DNA of 6,010 nucleotides, from positions 1 to 6,010 of the forward strand of contig CALMWO010000045.1 in the NCBI GenBank assembly GCA_937873805.1, in the 5' to 3' direction. A model generated the notes under the pieces. That model had not been told where the DNA came from. It made no database searches and saw nothing but the letters and a program-made list of their open reading frames with translations. Shown here in pieces: positions 1 through 5,827 of the stretch; within the stretch, counting starts at the first letter, position 1, and each line of letters begins with the position of its first letter. Position numbers and translations under genes: made by a program. Origin of the DNA: an uncultured Hyphomonadaceae bacterium (lineage in GTDB: Bacteria > Pseudomonadota > Alphaproteobacteria > Caulobacterales > Hyphomonadaceae).

Positions 1-389
1 TTGCGCTCACCGACCGCGATTTCCCACTGGCCCTTGTGCATCTCGATCAAGTCGATCGCCGCCCGCGCGCCGATCCCGTCGCGCCGGTAAGGTCGCGCGA
101 TGAAGAACTCGCCCATGTTGAAATCGACTGGCCGCTCACAATGCGAATGCCGGTTGAGAAGCGCAAATCCCGCCAGCGCGCCACCCGCCCGGATGAACCA
201 CACCAAGCGATCAGCCTCCGCCCAATAGCGGTCCAGCTGCAGCACATCCGCAAACCGTCCATCGTCTCCCACACTGATCTTCCGCTCCGGCGGCAGGAAG
301 TCGTTGAAGTCATGGATGTAGAGCTGGACGAGGTTTGCCAGCGTTCCCCGTTGCGACGGCTCTCCGCGTTCGAGGCTGACCCTGTCCAT
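1..389 (-). CDS. GNAT family N-acetyltransferase (N-terminal 129 residues; C-terminus beyond the left edge)
   Basis: This is the 5' part of a gene that reads off the left edge of the window. The ATG at 389-387 follows a strong Shine-Dalgarno site (GGAGG at 399-395, five bases of spacing). The protein begins MDRVSLERGE, and around residues 93-107 it carries a GNAT core: strand GEFFIARPYRR followed by the acetyl-CoA-binding loop RRDGIG (R102 to G107), which fits R-x-x-G-x-G. A helix and the strand GQWEIAV (120-126) follow, as in the FFIARxYRRxGIG...WEIAV subgroup. Known for the family: transfer of acetyl from acetyl-CoA to an amine. The substrate cannot be told from this fragment. It sits 46 bases after rtcB on the same strand but behind a strong terminator, so it probably depends on readthrough or on a promoter inside rtcB. 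The family call is firm; the function is not. Confidence 0.85.
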   Translation of the reverse strand, partial: MDRVSLERGEPSQRGTLANLVQLYIHDFNDFLPPERKISVGDDGRFADVLQLDRYWAEADRLVWFIRAGGALAGFALLNRHSHCERPVDFNMGEFFIARPYRRDGIGARAAIDLIEMHKGQWEIAVGER

Positions 390-401
390 GCACTCCTCCA
401 C

Positions 402-431
402 GAAAACGGGCGGCCCTTTCGAGCCGCCCGC
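402..431 (-). terminator. Rho-independent terminator of rtcB
   Basis: On the minus strand, starting a few bases after the rtcB stop codon, CGGGCGGC (430-423) pairs perfectly with GCCGCCCG (414-407) across an eight-base loop, and TTTT (406-403) follows at once. This is a textbook intrinsic terminator. It ends just upstream of the acetyltransferase ribosome-binding site and so separates the two genes transcriptionally. Confidence 0.85.
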
Positions 432-435
432 TCCC

Positions 436-1647
436 TCAGCCTTTGACACACACCACCTGCTTCAACGTGTGGACCACGTCGATCAGGTCGGACTGCGCCG
501 CGATCACGGCGTCGATGTCCTTGTAGGCCATCGGCGTTTCGTCGATCACGCCCTGGTCCTTGCGGCATTCAACACCTTCGGTCGCCTCGCGGTGATCCTT
601 CAGCGTGAACGACGCCTTCGCCTGGGTACGCGACATCTTCCGGCCCGCGCCGTGAGAGCACGAGCAGAACGACTCCGCGTTGCCTTTCCCGCGCACGATG
701 AACGATTTCGCGCCCATCGAGCCCGGTATGATGCCAAGCTCGCCTTCGCCCGCACGCACGGCGCCCTTGCGGGTCACCCACACGTCCGCGCCGAAGTGGT
801 GTTCTTTCTCCACATAGTTGTGGTGGCAGTTCACCGCGTGCTTCCCGAGCTTGAACTTCGGCATCTGCTCGCGCAGCGCCTGCAGCGTCCGCTCCATCAT
901 CGCTTCGCGGTTGGCGCGCGCATAGTCCTGCGCCCATCCCACCGCCTCGATGTAGTCGTCGAAGATCGGCTCGCCCTCGACGAAGAAGGCGAGATCCTGA
1001 TCCGGCACGTGATAGCCGAGCACCCGCTTCTCGAGCGCCTTGCGGGCCGCCTCGATGAAGTATTGCCCGATCTGGTTCCCCGTGCCGCGCGAGCCCGAGT
1101 GCAGCATCACCCAGACAAATCCACGCTCATCGAGACAAACCTCGATGAAGTGGTTGCCCGAGCCAAGCGTGCCCAGTTGCGCGCCCACCTTGTGGTTCGG
1201 AATCTTGCGGTGCTTGTCGCGGATGCGATCAAGACGTTCCTCAAGGTCCGAATTGCGCCAGCGTGACGCCACGGAGTCCGGGATCATGCCCCATTCCCCG
1301 TTGCGCCCGAACCCAGCCGGCGCCTTGCGCTCGATCTCCGAACGCAGCTTCGCCAGCGAGTCCGGCAGGTGCTCCGCGCGCAACGTGGTTTCTACCGCCA
1401 TCATTCCGCAACCGATGTCGACGCCGACAGCGGCCGGGATAATCGCGCCCCTGGTCGGGATCACCGAACCAACGGTCGCCCCGCGCCCGAAGTGAACGTC
1501 GGGCATGACGGCGAGGTGGGAATGCACAAATGGCAATCCCGCCACGTTTTCCAGCTGTTCCCGGGCGCTGTCCTCGACGGGTACGCCTTTCACCCAGGCC
1601 TTGATGCGGCCGCCGGCCGCCGTTTCGAACACTTCAAACGTGCTCAT
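436..1647 (-). CDS. rtcB: RNA-splicing ligase RtcB (GTP- and Mn2+-dependent 3'-phosphate RNA ligase)
   Basis: RtcB joins RNA 3'-phosphate or 2',3'-cyclic phosphate ends to 5'-OH ends through an RtcB-GMP intermediate, and serves in cytoplasmic RNA repair or tRNA splicing. The 403-residue product resembles the E. coli enzyme (about 408 residues) end to end: KGVPVEDSAREQL, MPDVHFGRGATVGSVIP and VGVDIGCGM. The metal and catalytic residues are all present: C80 (DIGCGM), H166 (GNHFIE), H183 (LHSGSRG), the His pair 275-276 (NCHHNYVE), and the guanylylated H332 in SHGAGRKMSR. I chose ATG 1647 because MSTFEVFETA lines up with the E. coli N-terminus and AAGGA lies nine bases upstream. In-frame ATGs at 1698 (SD GGAGGT, six bases away) and 1776 would add 17 or 43 residues that match nothing I know. 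No RtcA cyclase, RtcR regulator or archease is in the window. A leader with a terminator precedes the gene, and a terminator ends it. Confidence 0.97.
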   Translation of the reverse strand: MSTFEVFETAAGGRIKAWVKGVPVEDSAREQLENVAGLPFVHSHLAVMPDVHFGRGATVGSVIPTRGAIIPAAVGVDIGCGMMAVETTLRAEHLPDSLAKLRSEIERKAPAGFGRNGEWGMIPDSVASRWRNSDLEERLDRIRDKHRKIPNHKVGAQLGTLGSGNHFIEVCLDERGFVWVMLHSGSRGTGNQIGQYFIEAARKALEKRVLGYHVPDQDLAFFVEGEPIFDDYIEAVGWAQDYARANREAMMERTLQALREQMPKFKLGKHAVNCHHNYVEKEHHFGADVWVTRKGAVRAGEGELGIIPGSMGAKSFIVRGKGNAESFCSCSHGAGRKMSRTQAKASFTLKDHREATEGVECRKDQGVIDETPMAYKDIDAVIAAQSDLIDVVHTLKQVVCVKG

Positions 1648-1728
1648 GTCTGCGTTTCCTTGCTCGCAGACCCTCCGCGCATTTCCGGTGTTTGTCATCG
1701 CCCCACCTCCATCTGGAGTTCGGGCAAC

Positions 1729-1759
1729 AAAAAACCCTCCGGCTGATGCGCGGAGGGTT
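1729..1759 (-). terminator. Intrinsic terminator in the rtcB leader, candidate attenuator
   Basis: On the minus strand AACCCTCCG (1759-1751) pairs perfectly over nine base pairs with CGGAGGGTT (1741-1733) around a nine-base loop, and the RNA continues in a U-run (six T in all, 1734-1729). It lies between the TIR-gene stop (1945) and the rtcB start (1647), 82 bases before rtcB, so transcription coming from upstream would stop before rtcB unless the hairpin is prevented. It may simply end the TIR-gene transcript, with rtcB then needing a promoter between here and 1647. Alternatively it is an attenuator: the loop base-run ATCAGCC (1747-1741) is complementary to an arm of the hairpin just upstream. 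The hairpin is clearly visible; its regulatory role is inference. Confidence 0.8.
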
Positions 1760-1766
1760 CGGTTTC

Positions 1767-1783
1767 GATCAGCCATGCTGATC
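1767..1783 (-). promoter_or_regulatory. Small inverted repeat upstream of the leader terminator (possible anti-antiterminator)
   Basis: GATCAGC (1783-1777), a three-base loop ATG, then GCTGATC (1773-1767) form a perfect seven-base-pair hairpin seven bases before the terminator stem. Its descending arm, GGCTGAT (1774-1768), is also perfectly complementary to ATCAGCC (1747-1741) in the loop and 3' arm of the terminator. The two pairings exclude each other, and the second would consume two bases of the terminator stem. The ATG in the loop is in frame with rtcB. The repeat is seen directly; the switching role is inference. Confidence 0.45.
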
Positions 1784-1791
1784 CCTGGACC

Positions 1792-1869
1792 TTATCCCTC
1801 CATGCAGACGCAACCGACTGGCGCCAGCCAGTCAGTCGTTGCGATCTGATTTTCGTAGCGCCGTTTCAT
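1792..1869 (-). CDS. Possible 25-residue leader ORF upstream of rtcB
   Basis: I do not recognise this peptide. It begins MKRRYENQIATTDWLAP and ends GCVCMEG before TAA (1794-1792). The start codon has a reasonable Shine-Dalgarno site, GGAGA, six bases upstream. There is no hydrophobic helix, and no run of one amino acid of the kind found in amino-acid-biosynthesis leader peptides. An internal inverted repeat (GACTGGC, TGGC loop, GCCAGTC) lies within the reading frame. Its stop codon is nine bases before the small hairpin at 1783-1767, so a ribosome pausing at the stop could cover that hairpin's first arm. It could be a regulatory leader peptide, a free small protein, or chance. The placement and the SD are the only support. 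Confidence 0.3.
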   Translation of the reverse strand: MKRRYENQIATTDWLAPVGCVCMEG

Positions 1870-1944
1870 CGGTCGTCTCCGAAAGGAAGGTTGATCCAAG
1901 GCGCGGGTGTTTGATCGAAGAATGCGGCGGCGTCAAGGCGGAGC

Positions 1945-3462
1945 TTAGGGCGCCGCTGCAACCCGGAAGCCGGTGAGCTTGTCGCGGAAGTCCGGCGCGT
2001 TGCGCGCGCGCGCCGCTATGCGGAGAGCTTCGACACCATCAGCGAACGATCCGCCGCGCAGAACGCGCTGCGCGCATTTCGCAACTTCGACGGAGCGACC
2101 ATCGAGCGGCGCCTTGGCGAACGTGTTGACGTAGCAGTCCTGCGTCCACTCACGCACATTGCCCGTCACGCCACGCAGACCCAGCGCATTTGCAGGAATC
2201 GTATCGGCAGCCTGCGTTGCCGTGCCCGAGCCGGATTTCGCAGCGTCGTTCAATGCGCCCCACCAGAACGGCGTCGTCGTGCCGCCGCGTCCCGCATATT
2301 CCCACTCCGCTTCCGTCGGCAGGCGATAGGTGCGGCCGGTCTTCTTGGTCAGCCACGCTGCATAGGCCGTCGCATCCTTCCACGACACCAGCGCAACCGG
2401 CAGCTTGCCCCGGCCTGCCTCTGCATCCTTCGGCGTATACTTGCCGCAGCCGCCATCGGCCACGCACGCATCCCATTCGTCATAGGTCACTTCGCTGACG
2501 CCAATCGCGAACGGGGCCATCGCCACCTTGCGCGTCGGGCCTTCCCACGCCTTGCGGCCAAGTTCGTCATCAGGCGCGCCCATCATGAACGTACCACCCG
2601 CAATGTTGAGCATCAGCGGGCACGCATCGCATTCGCGGAACGAACCCTCGGGCTGCACGGGCGATACAGGCGACCCATCCCTGACCGGCGTAGCCGGCGC
2701 CGGCGTCGCGGCAAGTTCGACCGGCGCGGCCCCGGCCAGTGCGGCCTCGGGCGCCGCCGCAGCGAGGGCAGGCGGCGTGTCGGCGCCAGCAGCCCGCAGC
2801 GAAGCGGCATCGGTCGCAACCGATGAAGCGTTGCCCGAAAACGAAGCCAGCAAGTCGGATACCTGTTGCGGCTTCCAGAGATAGAATCCGCCAGCGCCCG
2901 CCACCGCCACGACCAGCAGCGACATCAGCACGGCGCCAATGCCGATCCCACGCTTCGTCTCGACAATATGTTCCTTGCGGATTGCGACCTGCTTGGGCGG
3001 CGCCTTGCGCTTTCCGCCCTTGGCCGCAGGCTTCTTGACGCCGCCTTCCGCGAACAGCGGACCGGGAGGCGCTGCCGCGATACGGTCGCGGATCACGTTG
3101 ACGAGCTTGCGCCATTGCGGGTCGGCAAGATCGCCCTCCCACTTCGACAAATCCGTGGTCTGGACCAGCTCGAACATCACGGGCCGATCGCACTCTTCGA
3201 TCATCGCCGGAACGAGCGTGCTTTTCCGCTGGCCGATGGTCGCCTCGGCGCGCACCCAGCGCGACTTCACCGACCGGCTGGACCACAGCACGACAACGGC
3301 CTTGGCGCCGCGCAGGCGTTCCTCGGTAATCTCGTCGTAATTTTCGCCCGCCTTGAGCTCCATATCCAGCCAGACATTGAGACCCTCATGCACCAGCCCG
3401 TCGACGACGCGCTGCGCAATGGGAAGATCTTCCCGGTTATAGGAAACGAAAACGTCTGGCAT
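1945..3462 (-). CDS. Membrane protein with N-terminal TIR domain and C-terminal FGE-sulfatase/SUMF1-like domain
   Basis: The product has 505 residues. Residues 1-127 form a bacterial TIR domain: DVFVSYNRED (3-12), the loop WLDMELKAGENY (31-42), AVVVLWS (55-61), then SRWVRAE with E73 at the position of the catalytic glutamate of NAD-cleaving TIR domains. Residues 140-171 are Lys/Arg-rich; 172-196 form one transmembrane helix (GIGIGAVLMSLLVVAVAGAG). An Ala/Pro-rich linker (about 210-270) leads to an FGE-sulfatase-type domain (278-504) with GGTFMMGA, VSWKDATAYAAWL, RLPTEAEWEYAGRGG, GNVREWTQD, RVLRGGSF and GFRVA. By the positive-inside rule the TIR would be cytoplasmic and the FGE domain periplasmic; its six cysteines (278, 281, 333, 339, 443, 463) fit disulfides. 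The copper-binding cysteines of true formylglycine-generating enzymes are replaced (D475, L480), so it is more likely a binding domain than an FGE. ATG 3462 has AGGA six bases upstream. An 82-residue, Arg-rich in-frame extension upstream is probably not translated. NADase activity is possible but unproven. Confidence 0.9.
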   Translation of the reverse strand: MPDVFVSYNREDLPIAQRVVDGLVHEGLNVWLDMELKAGENYDEITEERLRGAKAVVVLWSSRSVKSRWVRAEATIGQRKSTLVPAMIEECDRPVMFELVQTTDLSKWEGDLADPQWRKLVNVIRDRIAAAPPGPLFAEGGVKKPAAKGGKRKAPPKQVAIRKEHIVETKRGIGIGAVLMSLLVVAVAGAGGFYLWKPQQVSDLLASFSGNASSVATDAASLRAAGADTPPALAAAAPEAALAGAAPVELAATPAPATPVRDGSPVSPVQPEGSFRECDACPLMLNIAGGTFMMGAPDDELGRKAWEGPTRKVAMAPFAIGVSEVTYDEWDACVADGGCGKYTPKDAEAGRGKLPVALVSWKDATAYAAWLTKKTGRTYRLPTEAEWEYAGRGGTTTPFWWGALNDAAKSGSGTATQAADTIPANALGLRGVTGNVREWTQDCYVNTFAKAPLDGRSVEVAKCAQRVLRGGSFADGVEALRIAARARNAPDFRDKLTGFRVAAAP

Positions 3463-3737
3463 GGCTGATCCTGCACCCCGAATCCGACAGAGGTAGCGCT
3501 CAGCCCCGTCCAAACGCAATCCGCGCTCGCGCCTCATTCGCGGCAATAGCTGCGATTGTTCGCGTGGACGGCGCAAATGCCGAAGTGGTGTGCGCCTTCC
3601 GTTACGTCTGGATGCATTGTTGCGCAGGGCGCCCGGGGGAGGGGAGCGATGGGCGGGTCCAAGGTTTCGGGTCATCCTTGCAGGTCTTGGCTTTCCGCGA
3701 CGAGCCATGCATCTGTCGAAGCAGGGGAATGAATCAG
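3463..3737. promoter_or_regulatory. Divergent intergenic region between the TIR-FGE gene and the DUF4105 gene
   Basis: These 275 bases separate two divergently transcribed genes and should hold both promoters. I could not find a convincing -35/-10 pair on either strand. What I do see is a GC-rich stretch with the palindrome GGGCGCCC (3628-3635), followed on the plus strand by a purine-rich run (3634-3647). That run precedes ATG 3649, the start of a 27-codon ORF. A 27-codon minus-strand ORF (3617-3534) has no Shine-Dalgarno site. No terminator or long repeat is evident. Confidence 0.4.
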
Positions 3738-4586
3738 ATGTTTATCTGGAACTGGATCAGGAAGCATCGATGGGCGACGGCAGGCATCGCTGTCGCCGCG
3801 CTGATCGCCGCGTTCATGGGCTCCATGGCGATGGCGACGCCGCGCCTTGATCGCGACTGGGTCGAGAACCTGTCGGTCATGCCCAAGGTGACGATGACTG
3901 CAGAGGGCTTCAGTCTCGATCCGGTGATGGACTGGTCCTACAACGCCGATGGCCCTGTCACGAAGGAGGCGACGACCTTCGCCGCTAATTTTGCAGATGT
4001 GAAGAACATCTGGCTCATGGTCGAGCCGCAGCCGGGCCAGCCCTACGCCGCCCACACGCTCCTGCTGTTCGAATTTCCTGACGACCGCATGGTCGGGCTC
4101 ACGGTCGAAGCGAGGCTGGAGAAGAACGAAATCTACGACGCCGTCGAAGGCGCGCTCAACAAGTACGAGCTGGCCTATATGTGGAACACCGCGAAGGAGG
4201 TTCTCACCCGTCGCGCCACCTTCCTGAAAAAGGATATCTACGTCTATCCGCTCACGCTTTCTGCGGACCAGAAGCAGGCGTTTCTCCGCAACCTCCTGCA
4301 GCGCACGATCGATGTGTCCACGCACCCGCGCTTCTACAACGCGCTCGCCTCCAACTGCACAAACGAGCTTGCCAAGGCGGCGAAGCTGGCGTGGCATCAT
4401 TCCTGGATTTTGACAGGCTATTCGCCCCAGCGGCTCTATGATCTCAAGATGATCCCCGGTCCCGACTTCGACTCCGCCCGCAATCTCGCGCTGATCGGCA
4501 ACGAGATTCGAAGCTGGAATGATTTCCCCAGCCGTGAGTTCGACCGCGTCCTCATAGCCGAGCTGCACCGGCGTCACGGCCAATGA
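3738..4586 (+). CDS. DUF4105 / Lnb N-terminal periplasmic domain protein
   Basis: The 282-residue product starts with basic residues (WIRKHRW), a hydrophobic segment (about 13-29), and AMA before T34. This is a plausible signal peptide cleaved after A33, or else an anchor, so the protein is probably periplasmic. The body matches DUF4105 (Pfam PF13387), now named for the periplasmic domain of the Bacteroidota lipoprotein N-acyltransferase Lnb. Key segments are AAHTLLLFEFPDDRMVGLTVEARLEK (from 104), DAVEGALNKYELAYMWNTAKEVLTRRA, VYPLTL, and RFYNALASNCTNELAK. H106 and C207 (SNCTN) are the likely Cys-His pair of this fold. At this length it has only the soluble domain and not the multi-pass C-terminal part of full-length Lnb, so acyltransferase activity should not be assumed. 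I prefer ATG 3738 because AGGGGA (3723-3728) lies nine bases upstream; ATG 3729 is too close to that site. The stop overlaps the next start as ATGA. Confidence 0.85.
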   Translation: MFIWNWIRKHRWATAGIAVAALIAAFMGSMAMATPRLDRDWVENLSVMPKVTMTAEGFSLDPVMDWSYNADGPVTKEATTFAANFADVKNIWLMVEPQPGQPYAAHTLLLFEFPDDRMVGLTVEARLEKNEIYDAVEGALNKYELAYMWNTAKEVLTRRATFLKKDIYVYPLTLSADQKQAFLRNLLQRTIDVSTHPRFYNALASNCTNELAKAAKLAWHHSWILTGYSPQRLYDLKMIPGPDFDSARNLALIGNEIRSWNDFPSREFDRVLIAELHRRHGQ

Positions 4587-5377
4587 GCCCAACCTCGCGG
4601 CGGGAAACTGTCGATCAGCGCATCGAAGCCCTGCTGCGGGACAGCGACCTCCACAAGCCGAACGGCGAGGGGCCTTTTCCCATCGTGCTGCAGTTCCACG
4701 GCTGTGGCGGCAAGAAGAACCTGCAGGAACGCTGGGCCGCCGTCGCCAAGGCCGCCGGCTGGGCCGCCCTCGTCGTCGACAGCTACGGCCATCGCCGCAT
4801 CTCGAAATTCCAGGCCTACGCCACCGTCTGCACCGGCCTCCAGCTCTGGGGCCGCGAGCGGGCAGGCGATCTCTTCGCCATGATGGAATGGGCCCGCCGC
4901 CAGCCCTGGATCGATCCCACGCGCATCGCCATCGCCGGCTGGAGCCATGGCGGCTGGACGGCGCTAGACGCCATGTCGATGACGCCCGGCCGCCAGATTG
5001 AAAACGCCACGCACGTTTCTGGACTGCCAGACGAACCGCTTGCCGGCCTCACCGGCGCCTTCGTGGTCTACCCGTATCAGGGCATCGGCGCTCTGGCGCC
5101 TATCCACGGCCTCCGCGTCGACGTGCCGGTTCAAGCGATCATCGGTACGGCAGACTCAGTTGTCGGCGGCAGATCGGTGGTCAAGGTGCTCGGCCGCATG
5201 CGCACGCCATCTGCGCCCATCGACGTCACGGTTTTTGAAGGCGCAACGCATGCGTTCGACGAAATCGAGGCTCAGGATTGGCGCGTCCGCTACGACCCGG
5301 CGCTGACCGAGCGCGCCCATCGCATGTATGGCGGCTTCCTCAGGGCTGCTGCAGAGAAGCCTTCACCCGTGCGCTGA
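4583..5377 (+). CDS. Dienelactone hydrolase family alpha/beta hydrolase
   Basis: This 264-residue protein has the layout of an alpha/beta hydrolase: VLQFHGCGG (35-43) with the oxyanion-hole loop, ALVVDSYGHR (62-71), the nucleophile elbow GWSHGG with S121, the acid GTADSVV with D191, and GATHAFD with H223. The closest family is dienelactone hydrolase-like (DLH), whose characterised members hydrolyse lactones or esters; some DLH enzymes use Cys where this one has Ser. The substrate is unknown. There is no signal peptide, so it should be cytoplasmic. It starts inside the stop codon of the DUF4105 gene (ATGA, 4583-4586), which implies co-transcription and translational coupling. Its last 38 bases overlap the 3' end of the convergent VanZ-like gene. 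Confidence 0.9.
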   Translation: MSPTSRRETVDQRIEALLRDSDLHKPNGEGPFPIVLQFHGCGGKKNLQERWAAVAKAAGWAALVVDSYGHRRISKFQAYATVCTGLQLWGRERAGDLFAMMEWARRQPWIDPTRIAIAGWSHGGWTALDAMSMTPGRQIENATHVSGLPDEPLAGLTGAFVVYPYQGIGALAPIHGLRVDVPVQAIIGTADSVVGGRSVVKVLGRMRTPSAPIDVTVFEGATHAFDEIEAQDWRVRYDPALTERAHRMYGGFLRAAAEKPSPVR

Positions 5378-5774
5378 TCTTCCCGCGCATTGTCTCGAAC
5401 AGGTTCCACGCCGCAGCGCCCAGCCCGAACCCGCCGAAAGCGCCAGCCGTGCTGGCGAGCAGATCGCTCATCGAAGCTTCGCGATCTGGCACAGGAATCT
5501 GGATGATCTCCACCAGCAGTCCAAACACCAGCACGCCGCCCAGCGCCATGATCCGTGTCAGGGCAGACGGCATCAGTCCCGCGCACAGGCCGATCGCACC
5601 GAACGCCAGTATGTGCCGCGCCTTGTCTGTGTGAACGTAGTTTGAAAGCGGGTCTTGCGGCTGAATCGCGCCCCAGATCACAACCGCCGCCATGACCACC
5701 GCAAGCCCTGCCCACAGCAGGATCAGCGACTTCAGATTAGTCTTGGAAGTGGGAGCAATCATCTCGGGAACCAT
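5340..5774 (-). CDS. VanZ-like family membrane protein
   Basis: The 144-residue product has four predicted membrane helices (about 15-37, 54-68, 73-92 and 104-126). It carries the conserved features of small VanZ-like proteins: HTDKARHILAFGAIG (49-61) at the start of helix 2, GLLVEIIQ (85-92) at the end of helix 3, and DREASMSDLLASTAGAFGG (97-115) leading into helix 4. VanZ confers low-level teicoplanin resistance in enterococci, but most proteobacterial members have no known role. Resistance should not be inferred. ATG 5774 is the first possible start after an in-frame TGA nine bases upstream; no good Shine-Dalgarno site is visible, and ATG 5762 is an alternative. It follows the VOC gene by 53 bases on the same strand, with no clear terminator between, so the two may be co-transcribed. 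Confidence 0.8.
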   Translation of the reverse strand: MVPEMIAPTSKTNLKSLILLWAGLAVVMAAVVIWGAIQPQDPLSNYVHTDKARHILAFGAIGLCAGLMPSALTRIMALGGVLVFGLLVEIIQIPVPDREASMSDLLASTAGAFGGFGLGAAAWNLFETMRGKISARVKASLQQP

Positions 5775-5827
5775 GTTGACGACTCACTGTGTCGCCCGAG
5801 TGTTGAGATCACCTGAACGCGGCGGGA

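Noticed and set aside
388..1266. Long plus-strand open frame of 292 codons opposite rtcB
   Set aside because: It is the antisense shadow of rtcB, whose minus-strand product has every conserved RtcB motif; the plus-strand translation is His/Arg-rich with no domain.
1908..1936. Possible rtcB promoter: TTGACG (1936-1931) on the minus strand
   Set aside because: The -35-like hexamer is good, but nothing resembling a -10 box lies 16-18 bases downstream.
1924..1959. Inverted repeat GCGGCG/CGCCGC spanning the TIR-gene stop codon, as a terminator
   Set aside because: The stem is only six pairs plus three across a mismatch, the loop is long, and no U-run follows.
1945..2110. Possible diversity-generating retroelement variable region at the C-terminus of the FGE-like domain
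   Set aside because: The fold and position fit a DGR target, but the codons show no AAY-type enrichment, and there is no template repeat or reverse transcriptase in the window.
1767..3470. Ten-base identity between the rtcB leader hairpin (GATCAGCCAT at 1767-1776) and the TIR-gene start region (3461-3470, other strand)
   Set aside because: In 6 kb of sequence many ten-base matches are expected by chance, and there is no further similarity on either side.
3534..3617. 27-codon minus-strand ORF with a CAVH...YC pattern upstream of the TIR gene
   Set aside because: It has no Shine-Dalgarno site, too few cysteines for a zinc ribbon, and no other support.
3463..3708. In-frame 82-residue N-terminal extension of the TIR protein
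   Set aside because: It is Arg/Pro-rich with no recognisable domain. The TIR domain begins exactly at the ATG at 3462, which has its own Shine-Dalgarno site.
3672..4592. Long minus-strand open frame of 306 codons opposite the DUF4105 gene
   Set aside because: The plus-strand frame carries clear DUF4105 motifs, a signal peptide and operon coupling; the minus-strand translation resembles no family.
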